59,754 nt of DNA from DASZBX01 sp035943635 (GCA_035943635.1 DASZBX010000041.1:1-59754); one strand, 5' to 3'. Numbered from the stretch's first letter, positions 8,786 through 18,106 are shown. The notes: generated by a model not told the origin, from the letters alone. Made by a program: numbers and translations.

Positions 8786-8807
8786 GTTTCTCAGACGTTT
8801 CTCAGTC
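8786..8807 (+). promoter_or_regulatory. 11-bp direct repeat, PHO-box-like architecture
   Basis: GTTTCTCAGAC at 8786-8796 is followed directly by GTTTCTCAGTC at 8797-8807, with a weaker third block near 8813 and a single GTTCACCCGGC at about 8836-8846. Streptomyces PhoP binds tandem 11-bp units resembling GTTCACCCGGC. The position, about 100 bp before a phosphoesterase start, fits. The match of the two adjacent units to the consensus is only partial. Confidence 0.35.
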
Positions 8808-8903
8808 CGAGATTTCTCGCGGGATTCTTAGGCTGTTCACCCGGCTAGGCCAGACTCCCTGATGGCTCGATACGACAGCGTGACAAACCCAGGGAGAAGT
8901 TTG

Positions 8904-10535
8904 ATGGTGCAGCGAACCAAGCGGCTTGCCCGCCGCAAGTGGGTCATCCCGACCGCCGCGGCGACGGCGATCGCCCTGATCGTCACCCCGACGGCATACG
9001 CCCTGAGCTCGAACCACCAGGGCCCCGGCCGTCCGGGCTCCGGCAACACGGCCACCACGACGCCGATCAAGCACGTGGTCGTCATCTTCGATGAGAACAT
9101 CTCCTTCGACCACTACTTCGGGACCTACCCGAACGCGGCCAACACCGACGGCACCAAGTTCGTCGCCCAGCCGCACACCCCGAAGGTGACCGGCCTGACC
9201 ACCTCGCTGCTCACGAACAACCCGAACGAGTACGACCCGACCCGGCTGACCCACAGCCAGGCGCTGACCTGCGACCAGAACCACGGCTACACCGCCGAGC
9301 AGGAAGCGGCCGACAACGGCAAGGAAGACAAGTTCGTCCAGTACACGGACACCTCCACCTGCACCGGCGAGCCGGTCATCTACGGCGCCCCCGGCCTCGT
9401 GATGGACTACTACGACGGCAACACCGTCACCGGTCTGTGGAACTACGCGCAGAACTACGCGATGAGCGACAACTCGTACGGCACCGCGTTCGGCCCGTCC
9501 ACTCCCGGCGCGCTGAACCTGATCGCCGGCCAGACCTACGGCGCGACCGCGGTCAACTCGGTGACCGGCGCCCCGACCACGGCCTCGTTCATCGGCTCCC
9601 CGAACGCCTCCGGCACCGGCACCCTGTACACCGACGCCGACCCGGCGTTCGACGACTGCTCGGACACCAACCACACCTCGACCAGCCCGCTGGCCGAGCT
9701 GTCCGGAACCAACGTCGGCGACCTGCTGAACAAGAAGAACGTCACCTGGGGCTGGTTCGAGGGCGGGTTCAACCCGACCGGCGCGGCCAACGGCTACGCG
9801 GTCTGCGGTGAGGCGCACGCCAACATCGGCGGCAACACGGTCACGGACTACGTCCCGCACCACGAGCCGTTCCAGTACTACCAGTCGACGGCCAACCCCA
9901 AGCACCTGCCGCCGTCCTCCCCGGCCCTGATCGGCCACACCGACCAGGCCAACCACCAGTACGACCTGACCGAGTTCAGCACCGCGCTGAAGGACAACAA
10001 CCTCCCCTCGGTCAGCTTCCTCAAGGCCCCGGCCTACCAGGACGGCCACGCCGGCTACTCGGACCCGCTGGACGAGCAGAACTTCCTGGCCACCGAGATC
10101 AACGCGGTCGAGAAGTCGCCGGAGTGGAGCTCCACCGCGATCGTGATCAGCTATGACGACTCCGACGGCTGGTACGACTCGGCCGACGGCCAGATCATCT
10201 CCGGCTCGAACACCTCCCTGGACGCCGACCCGCAGTGCACCACCGCCGCCCCGGCCAAGGCCGGCCAGGCCGACCGCTGCGGCCTCGGCCCGCGCCTGCC
10301 GCTGCTGGTCATCTCGCCCTACGCCAAGCAGAACTACGTCGCCAACAACGTGACCGACCAGACCTCGATCACCAAGTTCATCGAGAACAACTGGAACCTC
10401 GGCCGGATCGGCGGGGGCGCGTTCGACGCCTCGGCCGGCAGCATCAACGACATGTTCCACTTCAACTACCCGGACTACGGCAACAAGATCATCCTGAACC
10501 CGACCACGGGCGCCGTCGTGTACGGCAGGCGCTGA
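8904..10535 (+). CDS. Secreted phosphoesterase family protein (phospholipase C/acid phosphatase-like)
   Basis: A 543-residue exported protein. A basic n-region (VQRTKRLARRKW) and hydrophobic core at residues 13-33 form the signal peptide. The mature part opens with HVVVIFDENISFDHYFGTYPN, the metal- and nucleophile-site motif of the phosphoesterase family. DDSDGWYDSADG and GPRLPLLVISPYAK near the end are further family blocks. It probably releases phosphate from phospholipids or other phosphoesters outside the cell. AGGGAGA six bases before the ATG at 8904 decides the start. A direct repeat upstream hints at phosphate control. Confidence 0.88.
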   Translation: MVQRTKRLARRKWVIPTAAATAIALIVTPTAYALSSNHQGPGRPGSGNTATTTPIKHVVVIFDENISFDHYFGTYPNAANTDGTKFVAQPHTPKVTGLTTSLLTNNPNEYDPTRLTHSQALTCDQNHGYTAEQEAADNGKEDKFVQYTDTSTCTGEPVIYGAPGLVMDYYDGNTVTGLWNYAQNYAMSDNSYGTAFGPSTPGALNLIAGQTYGATAVNSVTGAPTTASFIGSPNASGTGTLYTDADPAFDDCSDTNHTSTSPLAELSGTNVGDLLNKKNVTWGWFEGGFNPTGAANGYAVCGEAHANIGGNTVTDYVPHHEPFQYYQSTANPKHLPPSSPALIGHTDQANHQYDLTEFSTALKDNNLPSVSFLKAPAYQDGHAGYSDPLDEQNFLATEINAVEKSPEWSSTAIVISYDDSDGWYDSADGQIISGSNTSLDADPQCTTAAPAKAGQADRCGLGPRLPLLVISPYAKQNYVANNVTDQTSITKFIENNWNLGRIGGGAFDASAGSINDMFHFNYPDYGNKIILNPTTGAVVYGRR

Positions 10536-10564
10536 TCTGATCCGCTAGCCGGACACCACCCCGG

Positions 10565-10604
10565 GGTGGGATCCGCGGCCGCGCGCCGCGGGTCCCACCC
10601 TTTC
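10565..10604 (+). terminator. Rho-independent-type terminator after the phosphoesterase
   Basis: GGTGGGATCCGCGGC (10565-10579) pairs with 10585-10599 with one mismatch around a 5-base loop, followed by CTTT. It lies 30 bases past the stop codon. Confidence 0.8.
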
Positions 10605-10689
10605 CGTCGTCCCGGGCGGCGCGGAGACCGGCCGGCGCGCGCCCCCACCGCACGCAGGCCGATGTCCCCGGACGACCTCGCTCGCTATC

Positions 10690-10705
10690 GTGTACTGAGT
10701 TACAC
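10690..10705 (+). promoter_or_regulatory. Small inverted repeat before the VOC gene
   Basis: GTGTA-N6-TACAC sits 40 bases before the ATG of the VOC gene, where a repressor could overlap the promoter. Only five bases per arm are paired, so chance is possible. Confidence 0.25.
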
Positions 10706-10744
10706 CTCGACCAAGCACTTCGCGTCGACACCTTGGAGAAAACC

Positions 10745-11143
10745 ATGGCACTGATCCCCGCCATGCTGGCCGGAACGACCTTCGACTGTTCCGAACCCGG
10801 CGCGCTGGCCGCCTTCTACCTGGACCTGTTCGGGTGGAAGAGAGTGTGGGAGAGCGAGGACTCGGTCCTGATCAGTGCCGACGGCCGGATGGTCAACTGC
10901 CTCGGGTTCCAGCGCGTGCACGCCGACGCCGACGCCGCGGTCCCGGCCGCCTCGGACCCGGACCGGCTGCACCGCCAGGCCCGGCTGGAGTTCCTGGTCG
11001 AGGGCCTGAGCCTGGACGAGGCCCAGGCCGCCGCGGTGGACGGCGGCGCCCGGCTGCCCGAGGCCGAGCAGCCCAACCCCAACCGGCTGCGGGTGCTGGT
11101 GGACCCGGCCGGGCACACGTTCAGCCTCTGCGCGATGGAGTAG
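10745..11143 (+). CDS. VOC-family (glyoxalase/bleomycin-resistance-like) protein
   Basis: A 132-residue protein with the paired beta-alpha-beta-beta-beta pattern of the vicinal oxygen chelate fold. It opens with TFDCSEPGALAAFYLDLFGW and ends with LRVLVDPAGHTFSLC, the usual C-terminal module. The family includes dioxygenases, isomerases and drug-binding proteins, and nothing here selects among them. GGAG lies in TTGGAGAAAACC just before the ATG at 10745. It is transcribed away from the terminator of the preceding gene. Confidence 0.8.
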   Translation: MALIPAMLAGTTFDCSEPGALAAFYLDLFGWKRVWESEDSVLISADGRMVNCLGFQRVHADADAAVPAASDPDRLHRQARLEFLVEGLSLDEAQAAAVDGGARLPEAEQPNPNRLRVLVDPAGHTFSLCAME

Positions 11144-11236
11144 CGCGGGACCGTTCGCGGCGTTTCCGGCGCCACGCGGAGAGTTTTCCCCGGCAGGTCG
11201 GTACCGGCCCGGGGCCCGATGTGGTTGGCTGGACTC

Positions 11237-12289
11237 ATGGATCAACTGAACGTCGCCGTGATCGGATACGGACTGGCCGGAGCGGTCTTCCACGCCCCGC
11301 TGATCGCCGCCGAGCCCCGGATGCGGGTGGCCGCGGTGGTCACCGGCTCGGCCGAGCGGGCCGCGCAGGCCGAGGCCGAGCACCCGGGCGTCCGGGTGCT
11401 GCCCGACGCCGACGCGCTGTTCGAGTCCGCCGACGGCCGGATCGACCTGGTCGTGGTCGCCGCCCCGAACGACGCGCACGCCCCGCTGACCCGCTCCGCG
11501 CTCGCGGCCGGGCTGCCGGTGGTGATCGACAAGCCGGCCACCCCCACTGCCGCCGAGACCCGCGAGCTGATCGCCCTGGCCGACCGGGCCGGACTGGCCC
11601 TGTCGGTGTTCCAGAACCGCAGGTGGGACGGGGACTTCCTGACCGCCCGCAAGCTGATCGAACAGGGCGACCTCGGCGACGTGGCCCGGTTCGAGTCCCG
11701 GTTCGAGCGGTGGCGGCCGGTGCCCAAGGGCGGCTGGCGGGAGACCGGCGGCCGCGACCAGGCGGCCGGACTGCTGTTCGACCTCGGCAGCCACCTGGTC
11801 GACCAGGCGCTGACTTTGTTCGGCCCGGCCGTGTCCGTGTACGCCCAGCTTGACGCCCGCCGGCCTGGGATCGATACCGACGATGATGCTTTCGTGGCGT
11901 TGACGCATGTGAGCGGGGTTCGTAGTCACTTGTGGATGAGTGCTGTGACGGCGCAGCTTGGGCCCCGGATGCGTGTGCTCGGGTCGAAGGGCGCGTATGT
12001 GAAGTACGGATTGGATGTGCAGGAGGACGCTCTGCGTACGGGAGCGCGGCCCGGTGATGCCGCGTGGGGCGAGGACGCCGAGGCCGCGTGGGGCACCGTC
12101 GGCACCGACGAGAGCCCGCGGAAGGTCGAGACCGAGCACGGCGCGTATGAGGCGTACTACGCGGGCATGGCCGCGGCGATCCTGGACGGCGCGCCCGTGC
12201 CGGTGGATCCGCGGGAGTCGGCGTCCGCGCTGGACATCCTGGAGGCTGCGCGGTGGTCTGCGGAGCAGAATACCGTTGTCTTGCTGTGA
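11237..12289 (+). CDS. Gfo/Idh/MocA-family oxidoreductase
   Basis: A 350-residue NAD(P)-dependent dehydrogenase. The N-terminus has the nucleotide-binding site (VAVIGYGLAG), the VVAAPNDAHAP block and the signature lysine in VVIDKPATPT; GGRDQAAGLLFDLGSHLVDQAL carries the catalytic-region histidine. Substrates of this family are sugars, inositols or other polyols. The ATG at 11237 gives a clean Rossmann start. Codon choice changes sharply near 11880, from almost pure G/C third positions to many T-ending codons, although the protein continues normally. Confidence 0.87.
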   Translation: MDQLNVAVIGYGLAGAVFHAPLIAAEPRMRVAAVVTGSAERAAQAEAEHPGVRVLPDADALFESADGRIDLVVVAAPNDAHAPLTRSALAAGLPVVIDKPATPTAAETRELIALADRAGLALSVFQNRRWDGDFLTARKLIEQGDLGDVARFESRFERWRPVPKGGWRETGGRDQAAGLLFDLGSHLVDQALTLFGPAVSVYAQLDARRPGIDTDDDAFVALTHVSGVRSHLWMSAVTAQLGPRMRVLGSKGAYVKYGLDVQEDALRTGARPGDAAWGEDAEAAWGTVGTDESPRKVETEHGAYEAYYAGMAAAILDGAPVPVDPRESASALDILEAARWSAEQNTVVLL

Positions 12290-12352
12290 GCCGCCCGGCA
12301 TGCTGGGGTGAGCGGTCGGCTTAGCCATCATCCACGAATCGTGAGGCCGGAT

Positions 12353-12523
12353 ATGACTGAAGACCACATCGGTGCTCGCAGGGCGGTTACCTGGGATCAG
12401 CTCAAGAACGAGCTGTTCGACGACGACGACGACCGGATCGAGATTGAGCGCAGGGCCGTAGTACTCCGCGCCCAGACCAGGCGTTGGCCGGTTATGTCGC
12501 GGCGCTTAGGCTTGGGCAGGTGA
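12353..12523 (+). pseudogene. Remnant of an XRE-family antitoxin-like gene
   Basis: The frame encodes WDQLKNELFDDDDDRIEIER, which looks like the N-terminal helix of XRE/HigA-type antitoxins. In the frame one base away, immediately downstream (12481-12520), ALAGYVAALRLGQV resembles the end of such proteins (LxxYVxALGG). The HTH between them is missing, so this reads as an internally deleted and frameshifted remnant of about 55 codons. No toxin partner is adjacent. The resemblance is from memory of family patterns; a chance small frame is the alternative. Confidence 0.4.
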
Positions 12524-13362
12524 GCGACGAACTTCTGCGGTTGACGGTACTCGGGTGCGCGACGCCTTATCCGCAGGTGGGTAATCCGTGTTCCGGGTAT
12601 CTGGTCTCGCACGGCGGTACGCATGTGTGGGTGGATGCGGGCACGGGGACGTTGGGCGAGTTGCGGCGGTACGTGCAGTTGGATGAGCTGGACGCGATCT
12701 GGATCTCGCACATGCACGCCGACCACACCTCCGACCTGCTGACGGCCTACTACGGCGCGCAGTACGCGGATGTGCAGCTGGCTGCGCCGATTCCTTTGTT
12801 CGGGCCGGCCGGGATCGGGGATCGGTTGGCGGACTATCTGACCAACTCGGAGGTGCGAAGCCAGATCGGCAATGCCTTCGCGATCGAGGAGCTGTCTGAC
12901 GGGCACGAAGCGAAGGTCGGCACATTGACCCTGACCAGCCGGGCGGTGACCCATGGGATGCCGGCCTTCGCCGTGCGGATCGAAGCCGAGAGCGGCGACA
13001 AGGACGGCGAGGGAGGTCACGAGGAAACCAGCGGCGGTGCCGGCTCGCTCGTGTACTCGGGAGACGCGGCGCCATGCGACAGCCTGACGAGTCTGGCTGA
13101 AGGCTGCGACGTCTTGCTCTGCGAAGCCGGGGACGACCAGCCGCCGGCAGCGGACGGCTACATCTCGTTCCACCACACGCCCGAAGACGCCGGCGCGACG
13201 GCCGCGGCGGTGCGGGCCGGGCGGCTGATCGTGACGCACCTGAACCACCGCGTCTCAGCCGAACAGGCGGTCGCGCGGGCGTCCTCGCGATACGACGGAC
13301 CAGTCGAGTGCGCGGCGCCGGGCGCGAGCTACGCGATCGGCTCAGGAAGCGGACGACGGTAG
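12520..13362 (+). CDS. MBL-fold metal-dependent hydrolase (RNase Z-like)
   Basis: A 280-residue protein. The zinc-binding HxHxDH motif is HMHADHTSDL, preceded by the Asp-containing strand HVWVDAGTGTLGEL; THGMPAFAVRIE and LVYSGDAAPC supply further metal ligands, and VTHLNH is the final histidine region. The arrangement resembles the RNase Z/phosphodiesterase branch of the superfamily, but it lacks enough sequence to call tRNA processing. I chose the GTG at 12520 because the upstream frame belongs to an antitoxin remnant. Its 3' end overlaps the convergent ATPase gene by 21 bp. Confidence 0.85.
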   Translation: MSDELLRLTVLGCATPYPQVGNPCSGYLVSHGGTHVWVDAGTGTLGELRRYVQLDELDAIWISHMHADHTSDLLTAYYGAQYADVQLAAPIPLFGPAGIGDRLADYLTNSEVRSQIGNAFAIEELSDGHEAKVGTLTLTSRAVTHGMPAFAVRIEAESGDKDGEGGHEETSGGAGSLVYSGDAAPCDSLTSLAEGCDVLLCEAGDDQPPAADGYISFHHTPEDAGATAAAVRAGRLIVTHLNHRVSAEQAVARASSRYDGPVECAAPGASYAIGSGSGRR

Positions 13363-16300
13363 CTCGGTGACATGCACCCGCCCCGCGGGTAGCGCTTCCC
13401 GGGCCAGGTCGGCGATGTGGCCGTGGTGGGTGAAGACGACGACCTGGAACTGATCGGCGATGCCGTCGAGCGCAGTCAGTCCGGCGGTGGTGCGTTCGTC
13501 GTCGGAGGTGATGAAGATGTCGTCGAACACCAGCGGCATCGTGCGCCCGGCGTTGGCGAAACGTTGCAGCGCGGCCAGGCGCAGGGACAGGTAGACCTGG
13601 TCGAGCGTGCCCTCGCTCAGTTCGCGGCCGATCGGCACCACGGCGTTGTTGGCGCGGCGCACCCGCAGGACGTCCTTGCCGTGCGAGTCCTGCTCGGCGA
13701 ACAGGTCGGTGAACCGGCCGCCGGTGAGCGTGACGAACAGGTCCTTCGCGTGGGCGAGCACCGGGTCCTGGTTGGCGAGCCGGTATTCCTCCATGCACTT
13801 GAGCAGCAGCTGCTTGCCCAGGTGCAGGCGCAGGTACTCCTCGCTGTGCTCGATCAGCACCGCCTGCTGCTCGGCGAGGTGCACGGCGGCCTCGGCGGCG
13901 GCGGCGCTGCCGTCCATGGCCTCCAGGTCCTTGCGCCGGGCGCCGAACTCCTCGTTGGCCAGGCCGAGGGTGGTCTGCAGCTCGTCGCGGGCCCGTTTCA
14001 GGGCCGCGACCCGGCCGGCCAGCTCGTCCGGGTCGGGCCAGTCGGCCGCCTCCAGGACGAGGGTCGGCAACGGGACGCCGGTCCGGGCCAGCGGCGACGT
14101 CAGGTCGCTGATCCGGCGGTCCAGGTCGGCGGCCGCCGCGACCCGCTGGACCAGCCGGTCCAGCGCGGCCTCGTCCTCGACCCCGGCGGACGTGATCAGC
14201 TCGGCCAGGTCGGCTGCGGCGGCGAGCAGCGCGGCGTCGGCGGCCAGGAGCTTGTCGTCCAGCTTCGACTGCTGCTCGCCGAGTTGTTCGGCGATGGTCG
14301 CGTTGTGCTGGGCGGCGAGGAGCCGTTCGCGCAGGGAGATGATGGTCGCGTACGGGTCGGTGGCGGGCTCGGCGTCCGCGGACGGGCCGCACGCTGCGGC
14401 CACGGCGGCGACGGCCTCGGCGAACCGGCTGACCCGCTCGGCCTTCGCCGCCGCGCCCGCCTCCAGGGCCTCGGCCTTGGCGAACAGGTCGTCGGCCTTC
14501 TCGCGCTGCTTATCAGCAGCCTCATACTCTTCGCGCCGCTGGTCGGCCAGGGCGACCAGCTCGGCGAGGCCGGCACCGGCGAGGAAGGCGGACGGACCAG
14601 CAGGTCCAGCAGGTCCAGCAGGATCAGTCGGATCGGCGGGTTCCGCGGGCGTGGCGTTGGCGGGCGTCGCGGAATCGGCCGCGGCCCCGGCCAGGGCATC
14701 GGCAACGGCATCAGCCTGGGCTTGGGCGCCGGCATCAGCCTGAGCCTGAGCGTAATCGGCCCGCCCGACATAACCGAGCACCTGCCGCAGCCGGACTTCG
14801 GCGGCCGCGATCTCGGCCCGGCACACGTCCAGATCGACCTGGGTGTCGGCGAGCTCCTCGGCCTTGGCGATCAGCGCCTCGATCCCGGCGAGCAGGTCGG
14901 CCGCGGCGTGCGGGTCGGGCGCGGGCAGGGCGCTGGGCAGCCAGGCGGCCTCCCAGCGGGACTGGGCTTGGCCGCGTTCGCGGTCGAGGTCGGCGACCTG
15001 GACGTCCACGGCCGCCAGCGCCTGCTCGCCCGCCGCGACCGCGACCTCCAGCCGGACCCGGTCGGTCTGCCGCTGGGCCTCGCGGCGCATCCGGTCGGCC
15101 ATGGCGTCGGCGGAACGGACCGCCTCGTCGAACGCCGCGCCGGTCTCGACCGTCAGAACCCGGTCACGCAGTTCCAGCCACGCCGCGTCCCGGGCCGCCC
15201 GGGCCCGGGCCAGGTCGGCCTCGCTCGGCGGCGGGTCACCGGCCAGGACGGTGTCCAGGTCGCGCCGGTCGTGGGCCAGCGCCTTCGCAGCCTCCCGGCG
15301 GTTCCGGGTCAGTTCCCTGAGCCGGGCCTCGAACTGGTCGAACTGTTCCTTGAACGCCGCCACCTGCTCGCGTGCGGGCACCGGCACGGGCGGCCAGTCG
15401 GACACCGTGTCGGGCAGGCCGTGCTTCTCCCGGAGCGTGTGGACGGCACGTTCGAGCCGGGCGACCTGTTTGGCCTTGTCGGCGGCCATCGGCAGGAGTT
15501 CGGCGGCGCGGACTCCGGACAGGGCGGCCCGCAGCGCACCGGCGCGTTCGGCATTCGTCGGGGCGGAGCCGGCCGGGCTGTCAGCGTCGTGCGATTGGTC
15601 GGCGGAGGAGTGGCCGCGGCCGACGAGCAGCCGAGCCTGGTCCCCGGCCTTCTCAGCGTTCTTATGTTCCCGGGCGCCCTGCTCGGCGGCTTCCTCGACG
15701 GCCCGGCGTTCCGAGTGCAGGCGCTCGATGTCCTTTTCCGCGGCGAGAATCCGCTCGTCGACGACCAGGTCGGCCAACTGCTCGGCGACCAGCCCGCGAT
15801 CGGTGGCGGCACGGTCGGCGTCGATCCGGGACCTGTTCGTCCGCTCGCGGACGGCCGCCAGCTGATCAGAGACCTGTTTCCCGAACGCGGAGTCCGCGAG
15901 CGCCGGGCCGGGGCCGGACGCCGAACCGTCCGCCGCCCCCTCCAATGCCGCGCGCTCGGCCTGGAGCCGGGCGAGGTCGGCCAGGATCGGCTTGGTCTCC
16001 ATGGTGCGCTTGAACCTGGCGTATTCGGTGTCTGCGACGAGCATCTCCTCGTGCAGCTTGTCGCGCAGCCCCTCGGCCTCCTCCTTGGCTCGCAGCACCC
16101 TGGTGTACTCGGCCGGGCGCAGCAAGGCGCCGTCCAGGGTCCGGCGGGCCTCGCCGATCCGGGCCAGAGCGGCGTTGACCAGCGGGTACTGGGCGTTCTT
16201 GCGCTTGAAGAGCCGGCCCATCTCCTCGTCTATCGCGGCCATCAGGCCGGTCAGCCGGCGGTTGGTGCTGGTCTCGAACAGGGCCGCGCCGAGGTCGCCG

Positions 16301-16728
16301 TCCCCGGCCAGCAGCTGCATCCCGCCGACCCGCAGCTCCTCGTGGCCGATCGCGAAGGTGCTCTCGAACTGGGCCCGGTCGATCCCGGCCAGCAGCACGG
16401 CCAGGGCGGTGTCGGCCAGCGGCTCGCCGTCCGGGGTCTGCAGCGGCGCCTTGCGCTGCTTGAGCCGGACCAGTTCCAGCACCGGGCCCTCGCCCGGGAC
16501 GTTGCCGCCGCGCAGTGTGGCGGTGAGCCGCAGATCCCGCATCTCGTGCAGGAAACCGAGGGTGGTGCGTTCGTGGATTCCGTAGAGCAGGTCGGCGAAC
16601 GCGTGCCGGATGGTGGACTTGCCGGCCTCGTTCGGGCCGACCACCAGGTGCACGCCGGGACCGGACAGGTCCAGCTCACGGTCGGTGAAGCAGCCGTACC
16701 GGTTCAGTTCGAGCCGTTCGATCCGCAT
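13342..16728 (-). CDS. SMC/SbcC-like AAA ATPase (YhaN-type)
   Basis: A 1128-residue protein of ABC-type split architecture. Walker A (GPNEAGKST) is at residues 31-39; two long Ala/Glu/Arg-rich coiled-coil arms flank the centre; the signature LSEGTLDQVYLSLRLAAL and Walker B LVFDDIF followed by FTHHGHI lie near the C-terminus. The FLHEMRDLRL and HEELRVGG blocks point to the YhaN branch rather than true SbcC. It is expected to act with the metallophosphoesterase 19 bases upstream in double-strand-break or DNA-end processing. The middle (about 14580-14760) contains a Pro/Ala/Asp-rich low-complexity insert with tandem codons. Confidence 0.9.
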   Translation of the reverse strand: MRIERLELNRYGCFTDRELDLSGPGVHLVVGPNEAGKSTIRHAFADLLYGIHERTTLGFLHEMRDLRLTATLRGGNVPGEGPVLELVRLKQRKAPLQTPDGEPLADTALAVLLAGIDRAQFESTFAIGHEELRVGGMQLLAGDGDLGAALFETSTNRRLTGLMAAIDEEMGRLFKRKNAQYPLVNAALARIGEARRTLDGALLRPAEYTRVLRAKEEAEGLRDKLHEEMLVADTEYARFKRTMETKPILADLARLQAERAALEGAADGSASGPGPALADSAFGKQVSDQLAAVRERTNRSRIDADRAATDRGLVAEQLADLVVDERILAAEKDIERLHSERRAVEEAAEQGAREHKNAEKAGDQARLLVGRGHSSADQSHDADSPAGSAPTNAERAGALRAALSGVRAAELLPMAADKAKQVARLERAVHTLREKHGLPDTVSDWPPVPVPAREQVAAFKEQFDQFEARLRELTRNRREAAKALAHDRRDLDTVLAGDPPPSEADLARARAARDAAWLELRDRVLTVETGAAFDEAVRSADAMADRMRREAQRQTDRVRLEVAVAAGEQALAAVDVQVADLDRERGQAQSRWEAAWLPSALPAPDPHAAADLLAGIEALIAKAEELADTQVDLDVCRAEIAAAEVRLRQVLGYVGRADYAQAQADAGAQAQADAVADALAGAAADSATPANATPAEPADPTDPAGPAGPAGPSAFLAGAGLAELVALADQRREEYEAADKQREKADDLFAKAEALEAGAAAKAERVSRFAEAVAAVAAACGPSADAEPATDPYATIISLRERLLAAQHNATIAEQLGEQQSKLDDKLLAADAALLAAAADLAELITSAGVEDEAALDRLVQRVAAAADLDRRISDLTSPLARTGVPLPTLVLEAADWPDPDELAGRVAALKRARDELQTTLGLANEEFGARRKDLEAMDGSAAAAEAAVHLAEQQAVLIEHSEEYLRLHLGKQLLLKCMEEYRLANQDPVLAHAKDLFVTLTGGRFTDLFAEQDSHGKDVLRVRRANNAVVPIGRELSEGTLDQVYLSLRLAALQRFANAGRTMPLVFDDIFITSDDERTTAGLTALDGIADQFQVVVFTHHGHIADLAREALPAGRVHVTELPSSAS

Positions 16729-16747
16729 GCTGTCGCCGCCTCCTTGG

Positions 16748-18106
16748 CTACGCTTGCCGGGCCTGGTCGTCGAGCAGCGCCAGCAGCTGGTCCACGGCGT
16801 TGTCGAACAGGTTCCGCTGCCAGTCCGGGTCGCTCAGCGGCAGCTGCTCGGGGCCGCGCACGTCGTGCGGGAGCTTGTCGACCAGCGGCGCGGAGGCGAG
16901 CAGTTCGGCCAGCTGCTCCGGGTCCTGGCGCAGCGCGTCGGCGACCCGGCGCAGATCGGCGGCCGTGTCGAGCAGGCCGGCGAGGTCGACGGGGTCGGTC
17001 TGGTCGGAGCCGTCCGCGCCCTCGGGCGACGCGGCGGACGTTCGGCTGATCCCTGTGTCCAGGCCCGATCCGCTGCCGGACCGGCCGAGCGCGCTCGTGG
17101 CCGGGCGCACCTTCTCGACCCACACGCGCTGGCTGAACTCGTCGTTCGCGAGTCCGCGCATCTCGGCGGTGAACTGCGCGCGGTTGCGCCACAGGTCCTC
17201 GTGTACGGCCGAGGGGCCGACCACGCTGATCCGGACCGCGAGCAGCCGGTCGTCCCCGGCTGAGGACCGGGCGTCGAGCATGGCGTTGCGGACCAGTTCG
17301 TCCAGCTCGTTGACCGCGCCGACCTCGCGGGCGTCGATCTCCAGGTGTTCCCAGCGCACGGTGTCGAGAGTGTGGTGCTCGACCGAGAGGACCCGCAGTC
17401 TCGCGTCGTCGACGGTGATCAGGGTCGCGCCCTTCGGGCCGGTCTCGGTCGCGTACCGGCCTTGCAGGTTCCCGGGGAAGACGATCCACGGTTCGTCCGC
17501 GACCACTTCGCGCGTGTGGACGTGGCCGAGGGCCCAGTAGTCGTAGCCGTGGTCGACCAGCTGGGTCTTGGAGCACGGCGCGTACTTCAGGTGGACCGAG
17601 CCGTCGCCGTCCAGGGCCGTGTGCAGCAGGCCGATGTTGAACAGGCCGCTGCGGGGCGCCGGGTAGTTGATCGCGAGATTGTCGAGTATGTCACGTTTCG
17701 CATAGCCCTGGCCGTGGACGGCGATGCCGAGGTCCGGGGCTTCGGCGGTCTCGGGCTCGTGCTGCGAGAAGACGTGCACGTTCTGCGGCAGGGACAGCTG
17801 GCGGCTGATGTTGCTGGCCGCGTCGTGGTTGCCGGAGACCAGGTAGACCTTGATGTCCGCCTCGCCGAGCCGGCTCATCTGGCGGCGGAAGAACAGGCCG
17901 GTGTTGTAGTCGTTCCAGTCGCCGTCGTAGATGTCCCCGGCCAGCAGGACCGCGCCGACCTGCTCGTCCAGGGCCAGCTGGACCAGGTTCTCCAGGGCGC
18001 CGCGGGTCGCGCCGCGGATCTCGCCCTCCGGGGCGCCCTCGTATCGGGCCAGGCCGCGCAGTGGGCTGTCTAGGTGCAGGTCGGCTGCGTGCAGGAGTTT
18101 GAGCAC
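16748..18106 (-). CDS. SbcD/Mre11-like metallophosphoesterase (YhaO-type DNA exonuclease)
   Basis: About 452 residues. All calcineurin-like metal motifs are present: ADLHLDSPL, GDIYDGDW, GNHD and ALGHVHTRE. Together with the downstream SMC-like ATPase it forms a two-gene unit comparable to SbcD-SbcC or YhaO-YhaN, which trims DNA ends in an ATP-dependent way. After residue about 300 the sequence becomes poorly conserved, with an acidic, Gly/Ser-rich linker before a helical tail that may bind the ATPase coiled coil. GTG at 18106 starts right at the first strand; GTG at 18115 adds three residues. No strong ribosome site is seen. Confidence 0.9.
   Translation of the reverse strand: MLKLLHAADLHLDSPLRGLARYEGAPEGEIRGATRGALENLVQLALDEQVGAVLLAGDIYDGDWNDYNTGLFFRRQMSRLGEADIKVYLVSGNHDAASNISRQLSLPQNVHVFSQHEPETAEAPDLGIAVHGQGYAKRDILDNLAINYPAPRSGLFNIGLLHTALDGDGSVHLKYAPCSKTQLVDHGYDYWALGHVHTREVVADEPWIVFPGNLQGRYATETGPKGATLITVDDARLRVLSVEHHTLDTVRWEHLEIDAREVGAVNELDELVRNAMLDARSSAGDDRLLAVRISVVGPSAVHEDLWRNRAQFTAEMRGLANDEFSQRVWVEKVRPATSALGRSGSGSGLDTGISRTSAASPEGADGSDQTDPVDLAGLLDTAADLRRVADALRQDPEQLAELLASAPLVDKLPHDVRGPEQLPLSDPDWQRNLFDNAVDQLLALLDDQARQA

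Noticed and set aside
13417..17049. 1210-codon plus-strand open frame opposite the YhaN-like ATPase
   Set aside because: Gly/Val/Arg-rich shadow with no motif; the minus strand has Walker A, signature and Walker B.
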